Assembly: GCA_029940695.1 (NCBI GenBank)
Contig: JAPYUP010000002.1
Location: forward strand, 1-64,000
Direction of reading: 5' to 3'
DNA length: 64,000 nt
Origin: Candidatus Thalassarchaeaceae archaeon
Lineage (GTDB): Archaea > Thermoplasmatota > Poseidoniia > Poseidoniales > Thalassarchaeaceae
The number at the start of each line of letters is the position of its first letter. Position 1 is the first letter of the stretch. The position numbers were made by a program, and so were the translations under genes. The notes under the pieces are model-generated. The model made no database searches, was not told where the DNA came from, and saw nothing but the letters and a program-made list of their open reading frames with translations. This document shows positions 18,757-28,579 of this stretch, piece by piece.

Positions 18757-19479
18757 AGGTGCTCGGGCGCTCCAAATCGTGGCCATCCCGGGAAACACCA
18801 CCTTTGCCTTGGTGCCCTCGAACCCGACGTCGTCAAGCATCCTGACGTAGTCCTTTGTGGTGCCGAATCCCGCGTAGGTCTTCGTCAGCCATTTCCATGG
18901 GTGGTCGCGTTGGCCACACACCAACCTTGCGTAGGACCCCACCCAGACCCTCATCCAAAAGAGACCCAGTAAACCGTGGACTCGGTTCATCTTGGCTGGG
19001 TCCACGATTACAATCGATCCCCCGGGCTTGAGGACACGCAGAGACTCGGTGAGCCCCGCCCTCTTGTCATACCAGTCGCGGAAGGAGAACAACGAGCATA
19101 TCGCATCGAAGGAGTCGTTCTCAAAGGGAAGATTCTCTGCGGTTCCCTCGACGAATTTCGCCGGGCTGTCGCCGTGCTGGGACCGCTTCGCGTTGACCCG
19201 GGTCTCAGCGGCTCCGAGCATCTCGGGAATGGGGTCGAGGCAGATTAGTTCTCCCCCCTTGACGTCCTCTGCGAAGCTGCCGGGTCCGCAACCAATCTCA
19301 AGAACACGGCCCTCGGGGAGCATCTCGCGAACCATTCTGCGCCACTTCGAGACCTGTCCGAGGGTTGCGAACCGGTTTATCCGGTCATAGAAGGGAATGG
19401 TCGCCACTAGGTTGCGCTGAAGCTCGTTCCACTCTCCTTCCTCGATTCGCCCAACGTCCACGCCCCCTCCTCGGCCCAT
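18751..19479 (-). CDS. SAM-dependent methyltransferase (UbiE/COQ5-like)
   Basis: FYDRINRFATLGQVSKWRRMV, GRVLEIGCGPGSFAEDVKGGELICLDPIPEML, FDAICSLFSFRDW. Confidence 0.85.
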   Translation of the reverse strand: MGRGGGVDVGRIEEGEWNELQRNLVATIPFYDRINRFATLGQVSKWRRMVREMLPEGRVLEIGCGPGSFAEDVKGGELICLDPIPEMLGAAETRVNAKRSQHGDSPAKFVEGTAENLPFENDSFDAICSLFSFRDWYDKRAGLTESLRVLKPGGSIVIVDPAKMNRVHGLLGLFWMRVWVGSYARLVCGQRDHPWKWLTKTYAGFGTTKDYVRMLDDVGFEGTKAKVVFPGMATIWSARAPS

Positions 19480-19585
19480 CCTCTATTTGGTTGAATCTCG
19501 AAACGGCCTTCGAGGTCCGTCTAGTAGGGTCATGGTCAATATGATAAACTCCTCAACAATGCGGCATTCACCCAAGGGTGGACGC

Positions 19586-19903
19586 ATGGCTAGGGACGAA
19601 GTTTTGAGATCTATTAAGGAAGCCGAAGAGAAGACTAGGGTCAAGTTGGAGAAGGCGCGCACGGACGCCTCGAACATAACAAGCAAAGCTCGTGCTAAGG
19701 AGGCCGACACCATCGCCTCCGGGCTGCAAAACGCCGAGGCGGAGGCACAGTCCATGCTCAATGAGGCGAGAGAGGATGCGGGCAAAGAGGCTGACTCGGT
19801 CCGGGCCGAGGGTGAAGCCGCTCTTGCAGCGATTCACGAGCACGGTGAGAAGAACCGTTCCTCTGCGGTCGATGCGGTGCTCGACGCGTTCCTCCAATCA
19901 TAG
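19586..19903 (+). CDS. A/V-type ATP synthase subunit H
   Basis: Short coiled-coil MARDEVLRSIKEAEEKTRVKLEKARTDASNITSKAR... at first position of the ATP synthase operon. Confidence 0.85.
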   Translation: MARDEVLRSIKEAEEKTRVKLEKARTDASNITSKARAKEADTIASGLQNAEAEAQSMLNEAREDAGKEADSVRAEGEAALAAIHEHGEKNRSSAVDAVLDAFLQS

Positions 19904-19943
19904 AAAACCAACAGAGTTGACTGATAGGATCGGAGTTGGAAGA

Positions 19944-22307
19944 ATGGGACAGTTTACTACCCAAGGGATGTCGCGCCTGACCGCTGCAGGCTCGCTCTCC
20001 GTGGTCGATGAAGCAGTTCGCTCTCTCGCCGATTTGAAGGCAATCCACCTCCTAGATTATCCAGGTGACGAGGAGGGTTTTGACTTAGGGAGCCCCGCTG
20101 ATGAATCCGAGGAGATCGGTCGCGATCTCAACCGTTACCGTAGCGCATCCTCACAACTTGAGCTCAGCGGCCCGAAAAAACTGCTTGGGTCCGTGCCTAT
20201 TCGTAGTCATCTGGACGGAGAGCTCCCCTCTCGCGTCGAGGTGATGCTCGAACACTTGGATCGGGCCGATGCCATCGACAGCGAACTCTCCAGCATGGAA
20301 GAAGAAGAAGGAGCTTTGGAATTACTGCGGCCACTGGGCCTCGAACTCGGCCTGCTTTCAGGTTACGAGTCCCTAGCCGTCTTCGTAGGCACCGTGAAGG
20401 ATGTTCTCCGAGCCGAGTCCTGTGCTCCTGGTGGCATTGTAATGATCAAGGGTGACAAGCCAACTGTGGTCGCAGTGTTCTGCGAAAACGGTTCTGCGAA
20501 CGAAGTGCAGTCAGAGTTGGGAGAAGCAGGGTTCTCCGCTATCTCGGTTCCTGATGGCGAGGGCTCGATAGTGGCTCGACAGGAATTGCTCGCTGCGAGG
20601 CGTGACGAACTGCTGGAAGAGCGCTCTGCCCTACAGGGTGAGTTGGACAGTTGGGCCGAGGTCAATGGTGCGATCCTGCTGGGGGGAATCGAACTCCTAG
20701 AAAGGGACATGGCATTGGCACTTGGGCCAATTAAAGTCGCAGTCAGTGGTCACGCCTTCGTTATTGATGGGTGGGTAGAGAGTTCTCGCTCCGAAGAGGT
20801 CGGTGCAGTTCTTTCCAAAACCTGCGAGGTCATCGACATCGTGCCGTTCAAAATAGCCCCTGGGGGCGGGGGGCACGCTCACCATGGATCCGAACTCAAA
20901 CTACCCCCAATCAAGTTCGCTGATCGGCGTGCGAGCAAGCCGATGGAGTTGCTCACCGATCTGATGGGTCGCCCTCGCTACGGCAAGATAGACCCGACAC
21001 TGTTCATGTTCTTCACCTACCCCCTGTTCTTCGGACTCATTCTTGGAGACATACTATACGGTGCTGCCACGATATTATTCGGCTATTTCCTCTACACGAG
21101 AATCGGGCATACTGAGACCGGTCTCCTTGCCTCCAAGTTCGTTGCCTACATAGGCATGGCCGCAGTGGTCTTCGGATACATCTACGGTGAGTTCGCCGGA
21201 TTTGAAATTCTACCACACGGCCACTGCGACATAGAGGCAATCGTCGGCGCGCATGCGTGTGAGGTTGCGCATGGGCACTGGCATTGGGGGGCATCGAGCG
21301 CTCCGGATTGGGCTACATGGCTCACAGCCTTGTACCCCTCCGGCGGAGAGATCTACTACGAGTGGTCATGGGATTTCGGTGGACTGGTTATTGCCTTCCC
21401 CCTCCATAGGGTAGTACCAAATTCGGCCGGTGGCAACCTTCAGGATTTGCTCCTTCTGACGATCTACATGGGTGCAGTCCACGTTCTATTAGGCCTGATA
21501 CTCGGATTCCGTGACGTCTGGCTCCACGGAGACAGCCATGGCAATACTGGTCCAGTTGTTGCATTTTTCGATCGCGGTTCGTGGATATTCATCTTGATGG
21601 GTGGTTACATCTTCGCCAAGGGCTTCCTCGGACTGAAAGACGCCCCCGGCGACGAGATGCTTACAATGTTGCAGAACTACGGTGGCATACTAATTGTCAT
21701 CGGCGTACTGATGCTCAGTTATGCCAGCTACAAATACCATGGGATGCCCGTATTCATCGCAGCACTGCTCGGACCCATCGAGGGCATCGGCATGATGCCG
21801 ACAATCATCTCCTATGTGCGGCTGTTCGCTGTGGGAGTTGCCGGTGTCAAGATAGCAGAGACTGGAAACGAAATGCTATACGGTCACATCGAAGATGGGC
21901 ACGCAACTGGCATGTTAGGGGTGCTGGATGATCTAGCACATAATCACGACATCTCTGGTGTGATGCTATTGCTCCTGTTGCTACCTGTCATCGTTCCCTT
22001 CTTGGTCAAATTCGGTAAGATTTCCCTGCCGGTCAACATTTCCTTCGGCAGGATGTTTCTAGGTGGCTTCCTTCTATCGGGATTTCTTGGATTCGCCCTC
22101 GGCGCCGGTAACAATGTCTTCATGCTGATGATTCTCTTCTTCTCTTGGCTCGGGGTACAGATCTTCGCGTGGATACTGGGACTTGTCAGTCCAAACATTC
22201 ACACGGCCCGACTCCACGTAGTCGAGTGGATGAAGCAGTTCTACGAAGCCGTCGGTGACAAGTTCGAGCCATTCGGGTTCACTGCCCGAGTTGTGGAGGT
22301 AGAGTAA
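19944..22307 (+). CDS. A/V-type ATP synthase subunit I (a-subunit)
   Basis: Starts MGQFTTQGMSRLTAAG; RYGKIDPTLFMFFTYPLFFGLILGDILYG, multiple TMs, ISYVRLFAVGVAG. Confidence 0.93.
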   Translation: MGQFTTQGMSRLTAAGSLSVVDEAVRSLADLKAIHLLDYPGDEEGFDLGSPADESEEIGRDLNRYRSASSQLELSGPKKLLGSVPIRSHLDGELPSRVEVMLEHLDRADAIDSELSSMEEEEGALELLRPLGLELGLLSGYESLAVFVGTVKDVLRAESCAPGGIVMIKGDKPTVVAVFCENGSANEVQSELGEAGFSAISVPDGEGSIVARQELLAARRDELLEERSALQGELDSWAEVNGAILLGGIELLERDMALALGPIKVAVSGHAFVIDGWVESSRSEEVGAVLSKTCEVIDIVPFKIAPGGGGHAHHGSELKLPPIKFADRRASKPMELLTDLMGRPRYGKIDPTLFMFFTYPLFFGLILGDILYGAATILFGYFLYTRIGHTETGLLASKFVAYIGMAAVVFGYIYGEFAGFEILPHGHCDIEAIVGAHACEVAHGHWHWGASSAPDWATWLTALYPSGGEIYYEWSWDFGGLVIAFPLHRVVPNSAGGNLQDLLLLTIYMGAVHVLLGLILGFRDVWLHGDSHGNTGPVVAFFDRGSWIFILMGGYIFAKGFLGLKDAPGDEMLTMLQNYGGILIVIGVLMLSYASYKYHGMPVFIAALLGPIEGIGMMPTIISYVRLFAVGVAGVKIAETGNEMLYGHIEDGHATGMLGVLDDLAHNHDISGVMLLLLLLPVIVPFLVKFGKISLPVNISFGRMFLGGFLLSGFLGFALGAGNNVFMLMILFFSWLGVQIFAWILGLVSPNIHTARLHVVEWMKQFYEAVGDKFEPFGFTARVVEVE

Positions 22308-22353
22308 TCACATCAGATTCCAATGCTATGCATGGAGAAAGGAGAATGAAAGA

Positions 22354-22677
22354 ATGAAGAATATGAAGTTGACGAGATTGAGTATGCGATTGTTGCTAGT
22401 GCTATCAGGTTTGACTCTGATTGCTAGCGTGGTTACCGCACAGGGAGGCACGCCGAGTGACTCCGGGTTTGCTGAGAGTGATACCATGGCCAAGCTGGCC
22501 GCGGGCATTGCACTGGCGGGTTGCGGCATCGGAACTGGCCTAGGACAAGGACAGATTGGTGCAGCAGCAGTCGGCTGGGTGGCTGAAGACGGCTCTAAGT
22601 TAGGGCTTGCAATGCTATTCACCGTGTTGCCTGAGACCATACTGATTTTCGGATTCCTTGCAATGTTCATACTGTGA
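22354..22677 (+). CDS. A/V-type ATP synthase subunit K (proteolipid c)
   Basis: N-terminal leader, then LAAGIALAGCGIGTGLGQGQIGAAAVG ... LAMLFTVLPETILIFGFLAMFIL hairpin. Confidence 0.93.
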   Translation: MKNMKLTRLSMRLLLVLSGLTLIASVVTAQGGTPSDSGFAESDTMAKLAAGIALAGCGIGTGLGQGQIGAAAVGWVAEDGSKLGLAMLFTVLPETILIFGFLAMFIL

Positions 22678-22714
22678 ATGTTCGGGATGAAGAACAGGAT
22701 AAGGAGAACTACAC

Positions 22715-23314
22715 ATGACGTTAGATGCACTTGCAATTGAAATTGACAAGGCGGCGGATGAAGAGGCGAAAGCCATAACCGATGCTGCCAAGGCAAAAGC
22801 CGAGGACATCGTCGCAGAAGCCGAGCGCAAACTGAAGTCGCTACGCAGTGACATTCTCTCCAAAACTGAGAGGGAGTGCTCTCAAATCAAGACCGAAATG
22901 ATTGCCTCGGCTAGACAGGCCAATCAGAAGTCGATTCTCATTGCGCGCAGGGAAGAGCTCGACGTGACCAAAGTGTCTGTTAGGGAGATGGTTAAATCGA
23001 CCAATCTGAAGGGCCGTTCCGCCCTGCTCAAATCACTCGTCGCAGAAGCTAAGGATGATGCGAAGACGGAGCTCACGCGGGGCAAGAAGGGCAAGAAGAA
23101 GATGATCCTGAGGCCCGTGAGAGTCGATCGTTCAGTTCTGAAGAAGAGTGGGGACGACTTTGTAGTCAGTGATGACATCGATGGTCTAGGTGGCTTCGTT
23201 CTTGAGACACCGGACGGCTCGGTAGTCCTCGACTACCGCTTCGATGCACTTTTGGAGAATTCTTGGACCAGAGCTCTCCCTGCGGTGACGTCGACACTGT
23301 TCGGAGAGAATTGA
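22715..23314 (+). CDS. A/V-type ATP synthase subunit E
   Basis: Coiled-coil N-terminus, operon position, C-terminal GGFVLETPDGSVVLDYRFDALLENSW. Confidence 0.9.
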   Translation: MTLDALAIEIDKAADEEAKAITDAAKAKAEDIVAEAERKLKSLRSDILSKTERECSQIKTEMIASARQANQKSILIARREELDVTKVSVREMVKSTNLKGRSALLKSLVAEAKDDAKTELTRGKKGKKKMILRPVRVDRSVLKKSGDDFVVSDDIDGLGGFVLETPDGSVVLDYRFDALLENSWTRALPAVTSTLFGEN

Positions 23315-23321
23315 AGAAGGA

Positions 23322-24395
23322 GTGAGAGTGATGGCGACAGTAACGACTGGGCAATCCAATTGGGCCAACGCATCAGCGCGTGGCAAGGCTCGCAAGGCTG
23401 GGTTGATTGACGATACACGCATGCGCCAGTTGCTGCAACAGTCCCCGGACTCAATCGCCGCCAGCATCGCCGAATTCGGCTATCGGGACGAACTCGACAA
23501 GTATGCTGGTAGTCTAAGCGGCGTAGACCTGATCGAGGCCGCATTGAACCACAACATGGACCGGGACCTTAAGCAGGTGCTCGGTTTCTGCCAAGGGCAC
23601 TTGAAGGGTCTGGTATCCATCTACACGGAGAGATTCACCTATCAGAAGGTGAAGGCCGCCCTCAGAGCGATTCACAGTGGCGTTTCGCTGGACGTCGTGG
23701 CTAGCCAGGTTCTGCCTGAACAAAACGAAGCTAATCTCCAATGGCTGGAGTTGGTCAACAACACGGAAACACTGCAAGACGCCGTTTCGGCGCTCGATGG
23801 AACGCAATTCGGACGTGCACTCGCCGACCTCGATGGGAACAATGACCTGATGGCTATCGAGGATGCGCTCGACCGCCACTACTACTCTGCTGCCACGAAG
23901 AAGCTGCGTGAAGGCACGACTCGCCATCCGATGCTTCTTCGCTACCTGCGAACGGAAATAGACCATAGAAACGTGATCAACCTGTTTCGCATTCTCAAGC
24001 AGAAAATGCCTGCTGAGAAGCGTAGCGAGTTGATGATCTCTGGTGGCAGGGCGATCACATCGACGTTGTTGCGTCAAGCGGCAGAGGCGGAAAACGAGGA
24101 GTCTTTGCTCGAAATTCTCAGGCGCGCCCCTGGATTCGACGACAGCGGCTTCGACGAGGCGCTGGCCGAGTCAAGAGAGGGGGGGACTCTTGACCCGATT
24201 GTGAATCTCCTAAACATTCAGAGACTGGAATTGCTGAATCGGATGAATATGCTCAATCCTCTGTCGGCGTTTCCTCTAATCTACTATATCGAAAGAAAAG
24301 TGCTAGAGGTGCGCAATCTACGCTTACTCGTGCGTGGGAAGGCAGTAGATCTTCCCAACGATGTCATCGCATCACATCTAAGGCTGGGACTATGA
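23322..24395 (+). CDS. A/V-type ATP synthase subunit C
   Basis: NRMNMLNPLSAFPLIYYIERKVLEVRNLRLLVRGKAVDLPNDVI; operon position. Confidence 0.92.
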   Translation: MRVMATVTTGQSNWANASARGKARKAGLIDDTRMRQLLQQSPDSIAASIAEFGYRDELDKYAGSLSGVDLIEAALNHNMDRDLKQVLGFCQGHLKGLVSIYTERFTYQKVKAALRAIHSGVSLDVVASQVLPEQNEANLQWLELVNNTETLQDAVSALDGTQFGRALADLDGNNDLMAIEDALDRHYYSAATKKLREGTTRHPMLLRYLRTEIDHRNVINLFRILKQKMPAEKRSELMISGGRAITSTLLRQAAEAENEESLLEILRRAPGFDDSGFDEALAESREGGTLDPIVNLLNIQRLELLNRMNMLNPLSAFPLIYYIERKVLEVRNLRLLVRGKAVDLPNDVIASHLRLGL

Positions 24396-24408
24396 GGGGG
24401 AACTAAGA

Positions 24409-24708
24409 GTGGAGATAGCAATAGTCGGGACCCCCGAATTCACCCTAGGTTTCCAACTCGCGGGCATCACACGCCTGCACAACCCAGAGAGCATAGAGGA
24501 GACGGGCGACGTCCTGCGATCGATGATAGAGGAGGATGAAGTCGGTATCATCGTCATCGATGCGGCCGAACTCACGAGTCTGCCGGAGAAGTTGCGTCAG
24601 CGCCTGTCCGACAGCATTTCGCCCACAGTTCTGGGCATCGGGACCCAGGAGGATAATACCCTCCGAGAGTCCATTAAGTCGGCTCTAGGAGTCGACCTTT
24701 GGAAGTGA
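24409..24708 (+). CDS. A/V-type ATP synthase subunit F
   Basis: EIAIVGTPEFTLGFQLAGI ... EEDEVGIIVIDAAEL; operon position. Confidence 0.92.
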   Translation: MEIAIVGTPEFTLGFQLAGITRLHNPESIEETGDVLRSMIEEDEVGIIVIDAAELTSLPEKLRQRLSDSISPTVLGIGTQEDNTLRESIKSALGVDLWK

Positions 24709-24738
24709 TTCCTCAAGAGAAAAAAAGGAAGTGAAAAT

Positions 24739-26481
24739 ATGAGTGAAGATAATGGAATAATTTACAGAATCTCTGGGCCGGTTGTCACCGCAGTGGGTAT
24801 CACCCCGAGAATGTACGAAGTGGTGCGAGTAGGCGATGAAGGGCTGATGGGAGAAGTAATCGAATTGCATGGTGACCAATCGGTCATTCAGGTGTATGAG
24901 GAGACATCCGGTGTCAAGCCCGGGGAGCCAGTCATCAGGACGGGGCAGACCCTGTCCGTAAAACTGGGTCCGGGTCTGTTGACCCAAATCTACGACGGCA
25001 TCCAGCGTCCCCTCGCGGACCTAGAGGCCACTATGGGTGTGTTCATCACACGAGGAGTAGATGCCGACGGACTCGATATGAAGAAGGAGTGGGAGTTCAA
25101 CGCGACCGTCGCGATTGGCGACGAGGTCTCAGGGGGTGACGTGATCGGCACTGTCCAAGAGACCGAGACCGTCGAGCACAGGGTAATGGTGCCGCCCGGT
25201 ACCAGCGGCAAGGTAGCCAGCATCCAGTCGGGCAAGTTCAACATCACCGCTACGGTGTGCTCACTTGAAGATGGAACAGAGATAGCGATGATGCAGGAGT
25301 GGCCGGTGCGAACACCAAGGCCGTTTGTACAGAAGTACGCTCCCGACGTTCCGCTAGTCACAGGTCAGAGGATTCTCGACTTTCTATTCCCTCTCGCAAA
25401 GGGCGGCACGGCTGGTATTCCAGGGCCCTTCGGGTCCGGTAAGACGGTTGCTCAGCAGCAACTTGCCAAGTGGTCGGACGCTCAAATCGTTGTATACATC
25501 GGCTGCGGTGAACGAGGGAATGAGATGACTGAGGTTCTAAGCGAGTTCCCTCATCTTATTGATCCAAACACCGGCAAACCCCTGATGAACAGGACCACTA
25601 TGATTGCCAACACCTCCAACATGCCAGTGGCTGCCCGCGAAGCTTCGGTTTACACTGGAATCACCATCGCCGAGTACTTCCGCGACATGGGTTACGATGT
25701 TGCTCTGATGGCCGACTCCACCAGCAGGTGGGCTGAGGCCATGCGTGAAATCTCATCCCGTTTGGAAGAGATGCCGGGCGAGGAGGGCTATCCCGCTTAC
25801 CTGTCAAGCCGATTGGCTGAGTTCTACGAACGAGCCGGTCGTGTGGAGACTCTAGCCGGGGACGACGGCTCGGTCTCCGTTATCGGAGCCGTGTCCCCAC
25901 CTGGTGGTGACATCTCAGAGCCAGTCAGCCAAGGAACTCTGAGAATCGTCAAGGTATTCTGGGGTCTAGACGCCGGTCTCGCACGGCAGCGACACTTCCC
26001 TGCCATCAACTGGCTCAGTTCGTACAGCCTGTACCCACAGGCCCTCGACCCATGGTACCGCGATAACATAGCCAGCGACTACCCAGAGGTCCGGACCAAG
26101 ATCAGCAGTCTGCTCCAAATCGAGGCCGAGCTCCAGGAAATTGTCCAGTTGGTCGGCTCGGACGCACTGCCGGTAGACCAGCAACTGACTCTAGAGGTGG
26201 CGCGAATGATTCGCGAGTACTTCCTCCAGCAGAACGCATTCCACGATGTCGACACATTCAGCTCCCTCAGCCTGCAGTACACCATGGCCAAGGCCATCTT
26301 GACCTTCCAGGAAGAGGCGGAGAAAGCCATCGCCGGGGGGGCCAGTCTCGAGGAGGTCGTCAACGTGCCCGCGCGCACCGACCTCATGAGGGGCCGCTTC
26401 GAACAGGGCTACGATGTACGCATCGATGAGTTACTCGGGGAGATGTCGAAACAGATCGCCGGGACTAGGGAGGATAACTAA
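24739..26481 (+). CDS. A/V-type ATP synthase catalytic subunit A
   Basis: [46 protein letters not shown]. Confidence 0.98.
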   Translation: MSEDNGIIYRISGPVVTAVGITPRMYEVVRVGDEGLMGEVIELHGDQSVIQVYEETSGVKPGEPVIRTGQTLSVKLGPGLLTQIYDGIQRPLADLEATMGVFITRGVDADGLDMKKEWEFNATVAIGDEVSGGDVIGTVQETETVEHRVMVPPGTSGKVASIQSGKFNITATVCSLEDGTEIAMMQEWPVRTPRPFVQKYAPDVPLVTGQRILDFLFPLAKGGTAGIPGPFGSGKTVAQQQLAKWSDAQIVVYIGCGERGNEMTEVLSEFPHLIDPNTGKPLMNRTTMIANTSNMPVAAREASVYTGITIAEYFRDMGYDVALMADSTSRWAEAMREISSRLEEMPGEEGYPAYLSSRLAEFYERAGRVETLAGDDGSVSVIGAVSPPGGDISEPVSQGTLRIVKVFWGLDAGLARQRHFPAINWLSSYSLYPQALDPWYRDNIASDYPEVRTKISSLLQIEAELQEIVQLVGSDALPVDQQLTLEVARMIREYFLQQNAFHDVDTFSSLSLQYTMAKAILTFQEEAEKAIAGGASLEEVVNVPARTDLMRGRFEQGYDVRIDELLGEMSKQIAGTREDN

Positions 26482-26494
26482 GGGGGTGCCATGA

Positions 26495-27880
26495 ATGAGC
26501 GGAAAAGAATACAGGACAATTACTGACGTAAAGGGACCATTGGTCTTCCTCGAGAAGACCGAACCAGTGGCCTTCGGAGAGATCGTGCAACTTCGACTAT
26601 CTGACGGCTCGATGAAGAACGGACAGGTACTGGACACCAGCGACGAGCAAGTCATCGTTCAGGTCTTCGAGGGAACCGCCTCGGTCGACCGGCAGACGGG
26701 GGTCAGATTCCTCGGTGACGTATTTCGACTGCCCGTGAGCAAGGACCTCGTTGGAAGGATTCTAGCCGGTAACGGCAAGCCCAGAGACGGGGGCCCCGAG
26801 ATTGTTGCCGAAGAGATGGCGGACATCATCGGAGCAGCCATCAACCCATATAGCCGAGAGAGCCCTGAGCAATTCATCCAGACCGGCATCTCTGCAATCG
26901 ATGCCTGTACCACCCTGGTACGCGGTCAGAAGTTGCCAATCTTCTCGGCATCAGGTCTGCCGCACAACGACATAGCCCTGCAGATCGCCCGACAAGCCAA
27001 GCTCATCGATAGCGACGACGACTTCGTCGTCGTTTTCTGCGCGATGGGAATCACAGCTGAGGAGTACAACTTCTTCGTTCACGACCTCGAACGCACCGGT
27101 GCCATGGAGAACGCGGTGCTGTTCGTCAACCTAGCCGATGACCCGGCGGTCGAGCGGCTGATCACACCGCGACTGGCCCTAACAGCAGCGGAGTATTTGG
27201 CCTTCGAGCACGACTACCACGTGCTAGTCATCTACACTGACATGACCAACTACTGTGAATCCCTCCGGCAAATCGGAGCCGCCCGAGAGGAAGTCCCGGG
27301 TCGACGTGGTTACCCCGGTTACATGTACACCGATCTGGCCATGCTGTACGAGCGTGCTGGAATCATCAAGGGCAAGAAGGGGAGCATCACACAGTTCCCT
27401 ATTCTCACTATGCCCGGAGACGATATCACTCATCCGATACCGGATCTTTCGGGATACATCACCGAGGGGCAGATTGTGATTTCTCGTGAACTGCACCAGA
27501 AGGGAATCTACCCTCCGATCAACGTGCTTCCTTCCCTGTCCCGACTGATGAACGCCGGCATAGGCGAGGGCAAGACCCGCGAAGACCACAAATCGGTCTC
27601 CGACCAGTTGTACGCCGCCTACGCCCAAGGGCGCGAGTTGCGTGGCTTAGTTGCCATCGTAGGTGAGGACGCACTGAACGAGCGCGACCTGCAGATGCTG
27701 AAGTTCGCGGATATCTTCGAGGATCAGTTCCTGAGGCAGAGCCGCGATGACGACCGCTCGATTAATGAGGGCACTCTCGACCTCGCTTGGAACCTGTTGA
27801 CCAATATCGATACCAAGTTCCTCGTGAGGCTCGATCAGAAGTGGATCGACAAGTACCACCCCACGGAGAAGAAGTCCTGA
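26495..27880 (+). CDS. A/V-type ATP synthase subunit B
   Basis: [38 protein letters not shown] ... [11 protein letters not shown]-type motif ([23 protein letters not shown]). Confidence 0.98.
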   Translation: MSGKEYRTITDVKGPLVFLEKTEPVAFGEIVQLRLSDGSMKNGQVLDTSDEQVIVQVFEGTASVDRQTGVRFLGDVFRLPVSKDLVGRILAGNGKPRDGGPEIVAEEMADIIGAAINPYSRESPEQFIQTGISAIDACTTLVRGQKLPIFSASGLPHNDIALQIARQAKLIDSDDDFVVVFCAMGITAEEYNFFVHDLERTGAMENAVLFVNLADDPAVERLITPRLALTAAEYLAFEHDYHVLVIYTDMTNYCESLRQIGAAREEVPGRRGYPGYMYTDLAMLYERAGIIKGKKGSITQFPILTMPGDDITHPIPDLSGYITEGQIVISRELHQKGIYPPINVLPSLSRLMNAGIGEGKTREDHKSVSDQLYAAYAQGRELRGLVAIVGEDALNERDLQMLKFADIFEDQFLRQSRDDDRSINEGTLDLAWNLLTNIDTKFLVRLDQKWIDKYHPTEKKS

Positions 27881-27908
27881 GGGTGACATTTTCGCTGGAG
27901 GTGACAGG

Positions 27909-28526
27909 ATGGCACTCGACATCAAACCGACCCGCAGCGAGTTGATTACCCTCAAGCGCCGCATCAAGCAAACCGAAAACGGGTACAACCTGCTCAAGAT
28001 GAAGCGCGACGGGCTTTTCCACGAGTTCAGGGCCCTGCTGTCCGAGATGATTGCAGCCAGAGAAGAGCTTGTCGGGACTTACAGGGACGCTGTCCGGGCG
28101 ATTGGGCTGGCCAGCGCCATGGAAGGCGGCCTCGCTGCAAAGAGCGCCGCAATAGCCATCTCACGTCATCCCGAGGTCACAGTAACTCGTCGCAACATCA
28201 TGGGCGTAGTAGTTCCAAGCGTGGTAGGGACAAATCTGACTACGTCCATCGACGAACGTGGAACTGGCCTAATCGGCGGCTCTGCATACATCGACGAGGC
28301 ATCGGATTCGTACTCTACACTGGTTGAGAAAATAGTCAGAGCAGCCGAGATGGAGGCGACTCTCAAACGACTGCTCGTTGAGATTGAAGCGACCAAGCGT
28401 CGTGTCAACGCCCTCGAGTACGTGGTCATACCCCAGATGGAAGAGGCCCGCAACTTCATCCAACTCCGTTTGGAGGAGATGGAGCGTGAGGAGACATTCC
28501 GTCTGAAGCGCTTCAAGAACAAATGA
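27909..28526 (+). CDS. A/V-type ATP synthase subunit D
   Basis: MALDIKPTRSELITLKRRIKQTENGYNLLKMKRDGLFHEF; KRRVNALEYVVIPQMEEARNFIQLRLEEMEREE. Confidence 0.97.
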   Translation: MALDIKPTRSELITLKRRIKQTENGYNLLKMKRDGLFHEFRALLSEMIAAREELVGTYRDAVRAIGLASAMEGGLAAKSAAIAISRHPEVTVTRRNIMGVVVPSVVGTNLTTSIDERGTGLIGGSAYIDEASDSYSTLVEKIVRAAEMEATLKRLLVEIEATKRRVNALEYVVIPQMEEARNFIQLRLEEMEREETFRLKRFKNK

Positions 28527-28579
28527 GCCCCATGGCTCTCCTGACTTAGAGCGAGGGGTCAAATCGGACCCCCTCCCGC

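Noticed and set aside
19586-28526. Novel operon around the ATP synthase
   Set aside because: Gene order H-I-K-E-C-F-A-B-D is the usual archaeal arrangement; only the c-subunit motif and the subunit I insertion were kept as observations.
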